Part shown: one piece after another, positions 34,599 through 43,460 of the stretch
How the letters are laid out: each line of letters starts with the position of its first letter
How positions within the stretch are numbered: position 1 is the stretch's first letter
Assembly: GCF_003573545.1 (NCBI RefSeq)
Contig: NZ_QWET01000001.1
Location: 248,001 to 312,000 of the forward strand
Origin: Mariniphaga sediminis
GTDB lineage: Bacteria; Bacteroidota; Bacteroidia; Bacteroidales; Prolixibacteraceae
Length of the DNA: 64,000 nucleotides
Direction: 5' to 3'
Notes under the pieces: model-generated
The model's input: the letters and a program-made list of their open reading frames with translations, nothing else
Told to the model about the DNA's origin: nothing
Databases searched by the model: none
Translations under genes and position numbers: made by a program

Positions 34599-36281
34599 TT
34601 ACTCCGCTACTTCAAAATGTTTCCCTGTTTGTTTGACAATCATTTTGTACCACCACTCCGGATAGCCGGGGAATAGGGGAGAGGCTGGCATTCCTGTTTC
34701 GGTGCGTTCAAACTTCCCGTCCTTTTCCCGTTTTACATTGCCATCCATGTACTTCACCAAAAGGTATTGTCCCAGCTCTTTCCACTGTTTTGTCATGTTG
34801 TTGGCTTCGTTAACAGAGTATTGCGTGACAAATTCACGTGCTTTTTCTGTTTCCCCTTTTTGATAAAGTGTTTCCGCAGCTTTGTCAATCACAGGAACAT
34901 AAGTCACAAATTTGTCTTCCAGGCTTTTTTGTACGCCTTGAACGTCTTTTATCATATCATTGTAACGCAGGTAGGTAAAATTGGCTACAAAATTGAATGT
35001 CCAAAAAGCTGACGTTTCGCTGTAGGTAAGCAAATCGCCATTGCCCACTGCAAAGCATTCCGGAATTTCAGTAATGCCGCAATACATGGGGACATAGCAG
35101 GTACTGTAGGCATCATCTACACCAAACCAGAGAATTCCGCCAATAGGATCGGGAAGCCAGTTTCGGCTTTGGCTAACAAACGAGAAACCGGTTTGCTGGG
35201 TTGAAATAGCTCTTTCATTACAATATTCCACGGAATCGACAGTCCAGGTTAGCCCTCTCCAGCGGTAGGGAAGTTTATAAGGCCCGGCGCCGATATCCTG
35301 CGTCATATCCAGTTCCGTTCCTTCAAAATGGTCGCGCATCATATCCATAACATCCTGCACTGTTAGTTTTTTGTCAGGTTTAATCCACAGTGGTAATCTG
35401 TTCGAAGCAAAATCATTGGGGTCTTTATGTTCGATGATCCCTTTGGCGTAATCCGTGTATTTATCCATTCCATCAGCCACTTTGTTGAACCCGGCCCACA
35501 CGCGCGCATCACAAAACCGGGCGCCGCCAAAATCAACCGGTGCATATACATCAGAAAAACTAAAATCCTCGTCTGATCCCTTATACCAACCCTTTTCGCG
35601 GGCAAATGAAATCACGTCTTCTGCATACACACAGTTGTCCGGGTCATTTTTCGGGAAAGTGGTAATCCGTGCCTGGTTGGCATGCCCGCTTATATACCCG
35701 TCAGGAACCCTTACTGCCACCCAAACAGCCCCTTTTTCGCCTTCTCCTTTTCCAATCATTTCAAGGATCCACACTTCATTGGGGTCGGCAATGGAAAACG
35801 ATTCGCCCGAGCTATAATACCCGTATTTTTCTGACAGGCCGGTCATCACGCGAATGGCTTCGCGGGCAGTTTTGGCACGCTGGAGTGTAACGTAAATCAA
35901 ACTTCCATAATCCATTATGGCGCCCTCCTGACTGGAGAGTTCCTTGCGCCCTCCAAACGTAGTCTCGCCAATGGCCAGCTGGAATTCATTCATATTTCCT
36001 ACCACACTGTATGTGTGACGTGGTTGCGAAATCTGACCCAGGTATTTGCCGGTGTCCCATTCGTAAATATCGCGCATGGAGCCTTCAGGATGGTCCTGTG
36101 CCGGCTGGTAGTAAAGTTCTCCGTAAAGAACATGTGAATCAGCTGCGTATGTGATCATTGTCGATCCGTCTGCTGACGCTCCCCTTGTTACCAAAAAGTT
36201 GGTACACCCATTTGAAACCTGGTAATTTACCAGGAGAAATACCAACGTCACTATCGCGGTTACTGCACTTGCTTTCTTCAT
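34599..36281 (-). CDS. C69 family dipeptidase
   Basis: A 560-residue exported Ntn-type peptidase. After a signal segment the chain has Cys26 in NGCTNFLVTRG, which is the expected nucleophile exposed by cleavage. Typical family blocks are GASADGSTMITYAADSH, the GNMNEFQLAIGETTFGG region and GESFSIADPNEVWILE. It cleaves dipeptides, in this case probably in the periplasm, in line with peptide-based nutrition common in this phylum. It is convergent with an orphan sigma gene. Length is normal for the family. Confidence 0.93.
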   Translation of the reverse strand: MKKASAVTAIVTLVFLLVNYQVSNGCTNFLVTRGASADGSTMITYAADSHVLYGELYYQPAQDHPEGSMRDIYEWDTGKYLGQISQPRHTYSVVGNMNEFQLAIGETTFGGRKELSSQEGAIMDYGSLIYVTLQRAKTAREAIRVMTGLSEKYGYYSSGESFSIADPNEVWILEMIGKGEGEKGAVWVAVRVPDGYISGHANQARITTFPKNDPDNCVYAEDVISFAREKGWYKGSDEDFSFSDVYAPVDFGGARFCDARVWAGFNKVADGMDKYTDYAKGIIEHKDPNDFASNRLPLWIKPDKKLTVQDVMDMMRDHFEGTELDMTQDIGAGPYKLPYRWRGLTWTVDSVEYCNERAISTQQTGFSFVSQSRNWLPDPIGGILWFGVDDAYSTCYVPMYCGITEIPECFAVGNGDLLTYSETSAFWTFNFVANFTYLRYNDMIKDVQGVQKSLEDKFVTYVPVIDKAAETLYQKGETEKAREFVTQYSVNEANNMTKQWKELGQYLLVKYMDGNVKREKDGKFERTETGMPASPLFPGYPEWWYKMIVKQTGKHFEVAE

Positions 36282-36371
36282 TATATCGAATTTTTTTGTT
36301 TGTCAGAAAGAGGCAAATATAGTCAAATTGAGAAACAGAAAGATGATATATGTCGTGCCGGGAAACAGAAT

Positions 36372-37439
36372 TCAGGCCGGATAAATGATGCCTGAACTAC
36401 TGTCTTTCCGGGAGCCGGTTACCGAAGCGTAACAATTGATTTGACCTAAAAAACGCAGTAACCCAAGGAAAGCAAATACGATCGCTTCCTTAAAGTGGAT
36501 AAGTTGATCCGTTGGAATTGTAATTTCAGCCTTTGAATGCGTTTTGATGCATTCCATTAAAAAGGAGTTGAAAGTACCACCGCCGGTTACCAGCATTTTT
36601 CCACTTCCGGGGACAGTGCCGGAAATTTGTAATGCAATGTGCTCATATACCGTCCGGAGTTTATCCGCGATGGGTATTTGGTAACTGTTTATTACCGGTA
36701 GAAAGTATTCGTTCATCCACTCGCGTCCAAGTGATTTGGGAGACGATTGACTGTAAAAATCCAGTTGGTTTAACTGTCTCAGTAGTTTTTCGTCTGTATT
36801 ACCTGCCCGGCCAAGGTTTCCGTTTTTGTCGAAAGGCAATCCGAGTTTTTCAGCCAGATCATTCAGTATAAAATTTATAGGACAAATATCGAAAGCCACC
36901 CGTTTTTCATTTTGCTCAAACGAAATATTGGCAAAACCACCCAGATTTAGGCAGTAGTCATATTCCGGGAAAAGGAGTTTGTCTCCTACTGGTACCAAAG
37001 GTGCTCCATGACCGCCCAGCGCCACATCGGTTGATCGAAAATCGGCTACTGTTGTAATCCCGGTTTCGGCGGCAACGCTGGCGCCGCTTCCTGCCTGAAA
37101 TGTAAATCCATTTTCGGGCTGGTGAAAAACGGTGTGGCCGTGAGACGCAATCAATTCAACAACGAGATTGTTTTGTCGCAGAAAACGGTTTGCTTCCTGC
37201 CCGATAAACCGCCCGTATTCGTTGTGCAGTGCTACCAGTTTTTCTCCCGGCAGTTCCGGGGCATTTTTTAATTTTTGATACCATTCACCGGAGTATTGGG
37301 CAGTTTCTGCGGAGATTATCGAAAAATTCCAGCGGTTTTGTTTGTAACTGAAATCAACCACTGCCAAATCGATTCCATCGAGCGAAGTACCGGACATTAT
37401 TCCAATCACCCGGTATTTATTTCCAGAATGAGGCTTCAT
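36372..37439 (-). CDS. anmK: Anhydro-N-acetylmuramic acid kinase
   Basis: A 355-residue sugar kinase converting 1,6-anhydro-MurNAc, released during wall turnover, to MurNAc-6-phosphate with ring opening. The opening block VIGIMSGTSLDGIDLAVVDF (11-30) is diagnostic, with later GHTVFHQP and FDICPINFILNDL blocks and the glycine-rich ATP site TGGGTFNSF. It is cytoplasmic. Its start overlaps the end of an M23 peptidase gene by 23 bp, so the two are probably translated together, linking wall cleavage to recycling. Confidence 0.95.
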   Translation of the reverse strand: MKPHSGNKYRVIGIMSGTSLDGIDLAVVDFSYKQNRWNFSIISAETAQYSGEWYQKLKNAPELPGEKLVALHNEYGRFIGQEANRFLRQNNLVVELIASHGHTVFHQPENGFTFQAGSGASVAAETGITTVADFRSTDVALGGHGAPLVPVGDKLLFPEYDYCLNLGGFANISFEQNEKRVAFDICPINFILNDLAEKLGLPFDKNGNLGRAGNTDEKLLRQLNQLDFYSQSSPKSLGREWMNEYFLPVINSYQIPIADKLRTVYEHIALQISGTVPGSGKMLVTGGGTFNSFLMECIKTHSKAEITIPTDQLIHFKEAIVFAFLGLLRFLGQINCYASVTGSRKDSSSGIIYPA

Positions 37440-39120
37440 AAATATTGATATTATTGTTGTTGTCGGTAACTGTTAAAATGAGGTGGTGACGTTTGCCCAA
37501 CTCAAATCGTTCAGCATCAAAATAGTGCGTTATAATCTCTGACTTGGCATCGTACTCAAACAACGCCCACTTTCTGTTGAGCGTACCTTCGTATCTTTTT
37601 ATCCCCGACAAATCATCTGAAATACGAAACCGGATACGCGAAGTTTCGGTAATGGCTGATTTGTCGCGAATGCTGAGCGGTACAATTTGTGGCGGAATGG
37701 TATCCAGTGTAACGGCATAATTTCCCAATTCTTGTATGTGTGCGGTAACCCAGCCGTTGCCAAAAGTTCCCCCCACAGCAGAAAGCTTCCCTGAAACGGT
37801 ATCAACCCTAACCAGCAGCGCTTTTTCACGGAGAATTTTTTCCGGTACTTCAGCTTTTATGGAGAGTTGGGCGCTATGGTGCAGCGGTACCGTGTTTTTA
37901 TGAACCACATGAATATCGGAAAGAAATGCTCCTGCTGACGGGATCTTTTCCCAGATGAATTCTACATCATCGTAAAATGTTCCCTCCCCAAAATCGATCC
38001 GGATGCCATCCTTGCTGAAATGATTTTCCCGGTCATACTTCATTAAGCGGTTGAACTTAGTTTTTTCACGTTTTACCTTTTGTGACTTGCTTTCCACATT
38101 AAAATCGAGTGTGGATGTATTGCCATATAAATCAGTCAGTTCAAATCGAACGTGATGAATGTTGCCATCGGTTATCCGCAAGGTGCCTTCGTTTCGTACA
38201 TAGTCATAAATTTTTAGCCGGTTGCCGGGATCGAGCCATGCCTTTTGGTATCTGTGCCGGGAAAGAATATATTCTTCGTAATCGATATGACTGTTCAGGT
38301 AGCGTGTTTCGTTAAACGAAAAGCGATCCATACGAAAAGAATAGTACAATTCGCCGTCAAAGAACATCCGCATGGAGTACACACCGCACTTGTTGTTCGA
38401 ACCATCAAAATAATCGTTGGCTCTGATGGCAAACCCGATTTTACCATACACCGGGATGATGGGGTTATTTTGCAGGAAATATTTTCCTTCGGAATAACTC
38501 ACGGGAAAAGATTTTTTTTCTGCCTGAAAATCTACGTGTCCAAATTCGTTGAGAGGGACTATCAGCAACGAAAAAATACGGGGGGCGATGTTGTCTTTTA
38601 CCGGAAAATCAAATTGAAGCGGATTTAAAGGTTCTTCCGTTTCTGTGTCCCTTATTTCGAAATGAAGGTGAGGGCCGCCCGAACTGCCGCTGTTTCCGCT
38701 TTTTGCAATAAAGTCGTCTTTTTTTACTGGGAAAAGATTTTTTTCTGCCGGAAAATCTGTTCTGAATGATTCTTTGGCGTACTGAATGTTTTTTACATGC
38801 CGTGCAATGTCTTCCCGGAAGCTTTCCAGGTGGCCGTAAACGGAAGTTGTGCCGTTCGGATGACGGATATAAAGCGCCCGTCCGAACCCCGTTGGCGAAA
38901 CCACAATGCGCGAAATGTATCCGTCATTTATCGCATAAACCGGTGTCCCGGTAACTCCACGCGTCTTAATATCGATGCCTGAATGAAAATGGTTGCTGCG
39001 GAGTTCGGCAAAACTTCCGCTCAACAAAATGGGAATTTTGACAGGCGGGGAATATACGGGAGCCTGCCCGAAAACAACCATCGAACAGAATGTCAGAAGA
39101 ATTATTATGAAGTATTTCAT
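37417..39120 (-). CDS. M23 family metallopeptidase (LytM-type peptidoglycan hydrolase)
   Basis: A 567-residue exported protein. Residues 1-19 form a signal peptide. The M23 domain lies near the N-terminus: zinc ligands His46 and Asp50 in HFHSGIDIKT and the HLHFEIR motif with His151 and His153. The rest (about 170-567) has beta-rich segments of unknown role, typical of long Bacteroidota M23 proteins. All ligands are kept, so it is likely an active endopeptidase cutting peptidoglycan cross-links. The gene overlaps anmK by 23 bp. Confidence 0.94.
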   Translation of the reverse strand: MKYFIIILLTFCSMVVFGQAPVYSPPVKIPILLSGSFAELRSNHFHSGIDIKTRGVTGTPVYAINDGYISRIVVSPTGFGRALYIRHPNGTTSVYGHLESFREDIARHVKNIQYAKESFRTDFPAEKNLFPVKKDDFIAKSGNSGSSGGPHLHFEIRDTETEEPLNPLQFDFPVKDNIAPRIFSLLIVPLNEFGHVDFQAEKKSFPVSYSEGKYFLQNNPIIPVYGKIGFAIRANDYFDGSNNKCGVYSMRMFFDGELYYSFRMDRFSFNETRYLNSHIDYEEYILSRHRYQKAWLDPGNRLKIYDYVRNEGTLRITDGNIHHVRFELTDLYGNTSTLDFNVESKSQKVKREKTKFNRLMKYDRENHFSKDGIRIDFGEGTFYDDVEFIWEKIPSAGAFLSDIHVVHKNTVPLHHSAQLSIKAEVPEKILREKALLVRVDTVSGKLSAVGGTFGNGWVTAHIQELGNYAVTLDTIPPQIVPLSIRDKSAITETSRIRFRISDDLSGIKRYEGTLNRKWALFEYDAKSEIITHYFDAERFELGKRHHLILTVTDNNNNINIYEASFWK

Positions 39121-39495
39121 CTTAACGTAATTAATTTTAAAAGTGTAGCTTGTCTCATTCTATCTAATATTCTATTGCATCCAGATAGAATTTGTAAGCC
39201 TGATTCGATGTAACGCTCGTTATAATGGTTCTTCTGTGTGGAATAATTTTGCCGTGTTCGTTTCATTTGAAATTTACTAAAACTGACAAATTTATAAATA
39301 AAATTTCATGTGCCTGTCATTGTTTGGTTTCAATGGCAGCACATGTAACTCCTGCGAAAATTATAATCATTTTTTGTGTGAATGGCTTTGTTCATGCTTG
39401 TTTCAAGCGGGTGGATGCATTATTTTTTGCATAATTTTGCAAACGTTTTCTCAATAGGGTAAAAATATTAACTTTGTGCCTGAATTGCAGTAACA
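39121..39495. other. 375-bp divergent gap between M23 and ZapB-like genes
   Basis: This AT-rich gap carries a 9-bp inverted repeat close to the M23 start (ATTCTATCT 39157-39165 and AGATAGAAT 39183-39191) and a promoter for the zap operon at its right end, listed separately. Nothing else was recognised. Confidence 0.6.
39446..39476 (+). promoter_or_regulatory. Promoter of the zapB-like/zapA operon
   Basis: TTTT at 39446-39449 (3 of 4 to the -33 TTTG), a 19-bp spacer and a perfect -7 box TAACTTTG at 39469-39476, about 20 nt before the first ATG. Confidence 0.6.
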
Positions 39496-39789
39496 ATGAC
39501 CGACGAAGATCGTTTGCTTCTGAATGAGTTGAGAGCCAATGTGCAACGGTTATTTCAGGAATATGAAAAACTGAAAGCCGATAAGGAAATGCTCGAAGGC
39601 AAAATAGCTGTTTTAACAGGTGAGATTGCCCGGCTTGAACAGGAAAAGAACAATCTTGGCCGGCAGAACGAAAAAATAAGACTTGCCAACCAGTTTCTTG
39701 CAGGAAAAGATCAGGACGGGGAGGCAAAAAAGAAAATAAATAGTATAGTACGGGAAATTGATAAATGTATCGCATTACTCAATAAGTAA
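39496..39789 (+). CDS. Coiled-coil protein, ZapB-like
   Basis: A 97-residue protein that is almost wholly a coiled coil (about residues 5-70, LRANVQRLFQEYEKLKADK then heptads of Leu/Ile with Glu and Lys), with a short C-terminal helix. It has no export signal. It ends immediately before zapA (the stop of one gene shares a base with the start of the next), which suggests it works with ZapA at the division septum, as ZapB does in other bacteria. Sequence homology to E. coli ZapB is not claimed; the call rests on structure and neighbour. Confidence 0.75.
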   Translation: MTDEDRLLLNELRANVQRLFQEYEKLKADKEMLEGKIAVLTGEIARLEQEKNNLGRQNEKIRLANQFLAGKDQDGEAKKKINSIVREIDKCIALLNK

Positions 39790-40097
39790 TGAACGGTGAC
39801 AACGAACAACTTAGAATAAATATCAGGATCGAAGGGAGAGCTTACCCGCTGAACATCGATCGAAAGGATGAAGAGAGACACCGGATTGCTGCAAAAACGG
39901 TAAATGAGACGGTGAACAAATACAAGGAACTGTTTCAAAATAAAGATTCGCAGGACATACTGGCTATGGCAGCATTTCAGATTGCGCTGAACTATGTGGA
40001 GTTGAAAGAGCGTGACGACAAGTCACTTTTCATTGATGGACTGAAGGATTTGAATGATGATATTTCAGACTTTTTGAAAGAGAAGACGAAAGTATAA
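39789..40097 (+). CDS. zapA: Cell division protein ZapA
   Basis: A 102-residue ZapA: an N-terminal beta-rich domain (LRINIRIEGRAYPLNI) and a C-terminal helix (about 60-98). ZapA dimers bundle FtsZ protofilaments at mid-cell. It overlaps the preceding coiled-coil gene by one base and is followed by a hairpin and then rny. Length is normal. Confidence 0.9.
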   Translation: MNGDNEQLRINIRIEGRAYPLNIDRKDEERHRIAAKTVNETVNKYKELFQNKDSQDILAMAAFQIALNYVELKERDDKSLFIDGLKDLNDDISDFLKEKTKV

Positions 40098-40125
40098 GGA
40101 ACTAAGGTTAATAAAATTATCGATG

Positions 40126-40177
40126 ACCCGTATTGAATTACTTTGAATGTTCAGAGTGATTTTTTGCGGGTTTTTTT
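40126..40177 (+). terminator. Probable terminator between zapA and rny
   Basis: ACCCG (40126-40130) pairs with CGGGT (40167-40171) and an inner ATTACT/AGTGAT pair with one wobble extends the stem. A T-run (40171-40177) follows. It would stop or reduce read-through from zapA into rny. Confidence 0.6.
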
Positions 40178-40202
40178 ATGTGAATAAATTAAAATAATTG
40201 TA

Positions 40203-41765
40203 ATGGATTGGATACAAATACTGATAGGTGCCGCTGCCGGTTTTATGGGTGGAGGAACCTTGGCTTATTACATCTGGGACAAGGCTTTGAAAAATAAGAA
40301 GCGAAAAATCATCAGTGAAGCCAAAAGCGAAGGGGAGGTGATCAAAAAAGATAAAATCCTCCAGGCAAAAGAGAAATTTCTGCAATTGAAAGCGGAGCAC
40401 GAAAAATTCATTCAGGAGAAAAGTTCGAAAATAGGTCAACTGGAGAACAAACTGAACCAACGCGAAAGCAACATTAACCAGCGGCGGGAAGAATTGCAAA
40501 AGAAAACCAAGGAGTTTGAGATTACCCGCAAAGAGGTGGAAGCTGTTCGTGAAAACCTGAATATTCAGCTTCAACGCGTGGAGAACAAAACAGAGGAACT
40601 GGACAAGATTCACCGGCAAACTCTGGAGAAGCTGGAGCAACTGTCGGGCTTGTCGGCAGAAGATGCCAAAGCCCAGTTGGTTGAATCGCTGAAAGATGAA
40701 GCAAAATCGGAAGCAATAGCTTACGTGAACGAGATTATAGAAGAAGCCAGGCAAACAGCCAATAAAGAGGCGAAAAAGATAGTGGTGAAATCCATTCAGC
40801 GGGTGGCAACCGAAACGGCTGTTGAAAATGCCGTGACTATTTTTCATATTGAAAGTGATGAAATTAAAGGCCGTATCATTGGCCGTGAGGGAAGAAACAT
40901 TCGTGCTCTTGAAGCTGCTACCGGCGTGGAGATTGTGGTGGACGATACCCCCGAGGCCATTGTCCTTTCGGCATTCGACCCGGTGCGCCGCGAAATTGCC
41001 CGCCTGGCGCTGCATCAACTGGTAACCGACGGACGTATTCACCCGGCACGTATTGAAGAAGTAGTGGAAAAGGTGAAAAAGCAGGTGGAAGAAGAGGTGA
41101 TTGAAACCGGTAAGCGTACTGCTATTGACCTGGGAATTCACGGATTACATCCTGAGTTGATTCGGCTGATCGGAAAAATGAAATACCGCTCATCCTACGG
41201 GCAAAACTTGTTGCAGCACTCTCGTGAGGTGGCCAATCTTTGTTCCATTATGGCCTCTGAATTGGGATTGAATCCTAAAAAGGCGAAACGCGCAGGGCTG
41301 TTGCACGATATTGGTAAAGTCCCCGATGATGAACCGGAATTGCCACACGCTGTATTCGGGATGAAGCTGGCCGAGAAATTCAAGGAAAAACCAGATATCG
41401 CGAATGCAATTGGTGCACACCACGATGAGGTGGAAATGGAAACACTGCTGGCGCCAATCGTTCAGGTGTGCGATGCCATTTCAGGAGCCCGTCCGGGAGC
41501 CCGCCGCGAAGTGGTAGAGTCATACATTAAACGGTTGAAAGACCTTGAGGATTTGGCCCTTTCGTATCCTGGTGTTACCAAAACTTATGCTATTCAGGCC
41601 GGACGTGAACTTCGTGTAATTGTTGGTTCCGACAAAATGAGTGATCAGGAAGCCGAACAGCTTTCCTATGACATTTCAAAACGGATTCAGGATGAAATGA
41701 CTTATCCTGGACAGATAAAAATTACGGTTATCCGCGAAACCCGTGTTGTAAGTTACGCGAAGTAA
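40203..41765 (+). CDS. rny: Ribonuclease Y
   Basis: A 520-residue membrane-anchored endoribonuclease that starts mRNA decay. Residues 3-25 form the single membrane helix, 35-190 a long coiled coil, 218-262 a KH RNA-binding domain ([20 protein letters not shown]), and about 330-440 the HD domain (His339 in QHSREVANL, and HDIGK at 368-372). Layout and length match the family exactly. A larger minus-strand frame overlaps it but is only its antisense shadow. Confidence 0.96.
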   Translation: MDWIQILIGAAAGFMGGGTLAYYIWDKALKNKKRKIISEAKSEGEVIKKDKILQAKEKFLQLKAEHEKFIQEKSSKIGQLENKLNQRESNINQRREELQKKTKEFEITRKEVEAVRENLNIQLQRVENKTEELDKIHRQTLEKLEQLSGLSAEDAKAQLVESLKDEAKSEAIAYVNEIIEEARQTANKEAKKIVVKSIQRVATETAVENAVTIFHIESDEIKGRIIGREGRNIRALEAATGVEIVVDDTPEAIVLSAFDPVRREIARLALHQLVTDGRIHPARIEEVVEKVKKQVEEEVIETGKRTAIDLGIHGLHPELIRLIGKMKYRSSYGQNLLQHSREVANLCSIMASELGLNPKKAKRAGLLHDIGKVPDDEPELPHAVFGMKLAEKFKEKPDIANAIGAHHDEVEMETLLAPIVQVCDAISGARPGARREVVESYIKRLKDLEDLALSYPGVTKTYAIQAGRELRVIVGSDKMSDQEAEQLSYDISKRIQDEMTYPGQIKITVIRETRVVSYAK

Positions 41766-41853
41766 AAGTCAAAGATATTTATGGGGATGTTTGCATTAAT
41801 GGTAAAACAAATGATTCTGAATTTATTATAAGGAAGACATTGAATCGAAAACA

Positions 41854-42180
41854 GTGAATTGGATTCTATTAATCATAGCAGGATTATTTGAAGTGGCCTT
41901 TGCTGCATGCCTCGGAAAAGCAAAAGAAGCAACTGGAATTGAAGCAACATACTGGTATGCCGGGTTTTTAATATGTCTGGCAATCAGTATGTTCCTTCTT
42001 GTAAAAGTAACTCAGCAATTACCCATAGGAACGGCTTATGCTGTATGGACAGGAATTGGCGCCGTAGGAACAGTTCTCATTGGAATTGTGCTGTTTAAAG
42101 AACCAGCTACATTTTGGAGAATGTTTTTTCTAACCACATTAATTGCTTCGATTGTTGGTCTTAAAGTAGTTTCCAATTGA
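41854..42180 (+). CDS. gdx: SMR family exporter, Gdx/SugE type
   Basis: A 108-residue four-helix small multidrug resistance protein. The essential Glu13 (LFEVAFAACLGKAK) is present, and the block GTAYAVWTGIGAVGT in helix 3 is of the Gdx (guanidinium) subtype rather than the EmrE drug type. It likely swaps guanidinium for protons as an antiparallel dimer. The start is GTG. No guanidine riboswitch was recognised in the 88 bp before it. It stands between rny and the yccF-like gene. Confidence 0.88.
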   Translation: MNWILLIIAGLFEVAFAACLGKAKEATGIEATYWYAGFLICLAISMFLLVKVTQQLPIGTAYAVWTGIGAVGTVLIGIVLFKEPATFWRMFFLTTLIASIVGLKVVSN

Positions 42181-42237
42181 CGACTCATCATAAGCAATAT
42201 CCGGTTTTAACTGAAGAACTTAACTGAAGAAAAGGAT

Positions 42238-42606
42238 ATGAAAATTCTGGGCAACCTTATCTGGCTTGTTTTTGGCGGATTTGCCATATTTCTGGAGTAC
42301 ATACTGGCTGGTTTGGCTTTATGTATCACCATTGTAGGTATCCCTTTTGGGATTCAGTCTTTTAAGCTTGGGTTACTGGCGTTATGGCCTTTTGGTCAGC
42401 GCATAGAATACATGGATTACGCGCCCGGCTGCCTTTCAACAATTATGAATATTTTGTGGCTGATTATAGGGGGTATTTGGATTGCACTTACGCATCTGTT
42501 TTTTGGGATTCTTCTGTTCATTACCATCATTGGAATTCCCTGGGGCAAGCAACACTTTAAAATGGTTTCTCTGGCGCTGACTCCGTTTGGAAGGAGGCTG
42601 GTTTAA
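42238..42606 (+). CDS. YccF-like inner-membrane protein
   Basis: A 122-residue protein with two copies of a hydrophobic unit containing the pattern ITIVGIPFGIQSFKLGLLALWPFGQ and ITIIGIPWGKQHFKMVSLALTPFG, each here a split of a conserved block. This internal repeat is typical of the YccF family of inner-membrane proteins, whose function is unknown. It lies 57 bp after the gdx gene on the same strand. Confidence 0.88.
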   Translation: MKILGNLIWLVFGGFAIFLEYILAGLALCITIVGIPFGIQSFKLGLLALWPFGQRIEYMDYAPGCLSTIMNILWLIIGGIWIALTHLFFGILLFITIIGIPWGKQHFKMVSLALTPFGRRLV

Positions 42607-42822
42607 CGTCTGGCGCCTTTGAAGTTTCGCTAGGTGTTCCTGTTTCTATCGCAAGCAGCAGTTCAATATACTAAAAGAGGTGTCTCTATATGACTGGTTT
42701 CCATCCTGGGAAAAGCAACCTCACATTGCTTTTAACGCTACATTTCAATTGTTTTTGGAACATGCTGGGAGGTCAGAGAATAAACAGAATGAAAAAATAA
42801 GTTTGTGCATGGAGGTAAAAAC

Positions 42823-42853
42823 AAGAAGGTCCTGAGTGTATCAGGGCCTTCTT
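42823..42853 (-). terminator. Terminator overlapping the stop codon of the small ORF
   Basis: AAGAAGGTCCTGA (42823-42835) and TCAGGGCCTTCTT (42841-42853) form a 13-bp stem with one G-T pair around a 5-nt loop. Read on the minus strand it is followed by GTTTTT. The first three bases of the right arm are the complement of the small gene's stop codon, so the hairpin forms over the end of its coding sequence. Confidence 0.8.
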
Positions 42854-42999
42854 GCTTCCAGACGCTCGAGATAGCGTTCTTTCGCTTCTTCCGGATCCTG
42901 ACCTTCTTCAATATAAATGCGGGTCCTGGAATTTATAATTACTTCCTGCATTTTGTGCAAATCGGGTGAATTGAAACTGTTGTGTTTTTTGTCGAACAT
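42841..42999 (-). CDS. Conserved-looking 52-residue small protein
   Basis: A 52-codon frame from ATG 42999 to TGA 42841. The product starts MFDKKHNSFNSPDLHKMQEV and contains VIINSRTRIYIEEGQDPEEA and KERYLERLEARRP, here overlapping pieces. It is charged, probably helical at its C-terminus, and has no export signal. Small proteins with the SRTRIYI...PEEAKERYLERL pattern occur in related Bacteroidota (recalled, not searched). A strong terminator overlaps its end, which supports a real transcript. It stands alone between the YccF-like gene and the sulfatase gene. Function unknown. Confidence 0.75.
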   Translation of the reverse strand: MFDKKHNSFNSPDLHKMQEVIINSRTRIYIEEGQDPEEAKERYLERLEARRP

Positions 43000-43460
43000 G
43001 ATTAATATCCTTTCATTTAAGTTAATATTAAAGTATGCATTGAACCCAATGCAGCTTTATTTTCGTTCAGATATGAATTGATAGATTTTATGTCAGATTC
43101 CCGGTAAATTTCCGGAATTTGGTGCAAAGATACATTAAATATTTGATAAACAGTAATTTTCACATTTATTAATAGGCTACTAGTTTGGATAATTAAAGTT
43201 TTTTTTATTTACAAAGAAGTAGCTGGGTTTTTTAAGAGGCTAAGTGACTGGATATTATTAAAAAGAAATCGGCTTTTCGTATGAGTATTGTATTCCATCA
43301 GATGAATTAAGGAAATACTACCTGTGGAGATGAAAATCGATTTGTACTCCGGGAAAGGGGCAATGCTGTGAATACAAAACTGGTTTGAAACGGTTTAGTT
43401 GGAAAATCTAAACCGTTTCAAATGCACCACTTCTGCCAAGTGAAATATTTTTGTCTCAGG
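43000..43460. other. 461-bp gap between the small ORF and the sulfatase gene
   Basis: This AT-rich gap must hold the small gene's promoter. The only strong structure is the hairpin at 43384-43422. No gene or RNA was recognised. Confidence 0.6.
43384..43422. terminator. 15-bp perfect hairpin downstream of the sulfatase gene
   Basis: TTTGAAACGGTTTAG and CTAAACCGTTTCAAA pair perfectly around a 9-nt loop, 38 bp past the sulfatase stop. In the minus direction the following tract has only four T in a row, so it may be a weak terminator or a transcript-end stabiliser. Confidence 0.65.

Noticed and set aside
40176-41141. 321-codon minus-strand frame opposite rny
   Set aside because: It is rich in Phe, Leu and His as expected of the antisense of a charged coiled coil and KH/HD domain; rny itself is unmistakable.
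41766-41853. Possible guanidine riboswitch before the Gdx-type exporter
   Set aside because: The 88-bp leader has none of the conserved guanidine riboswitch elements that I could recognise.
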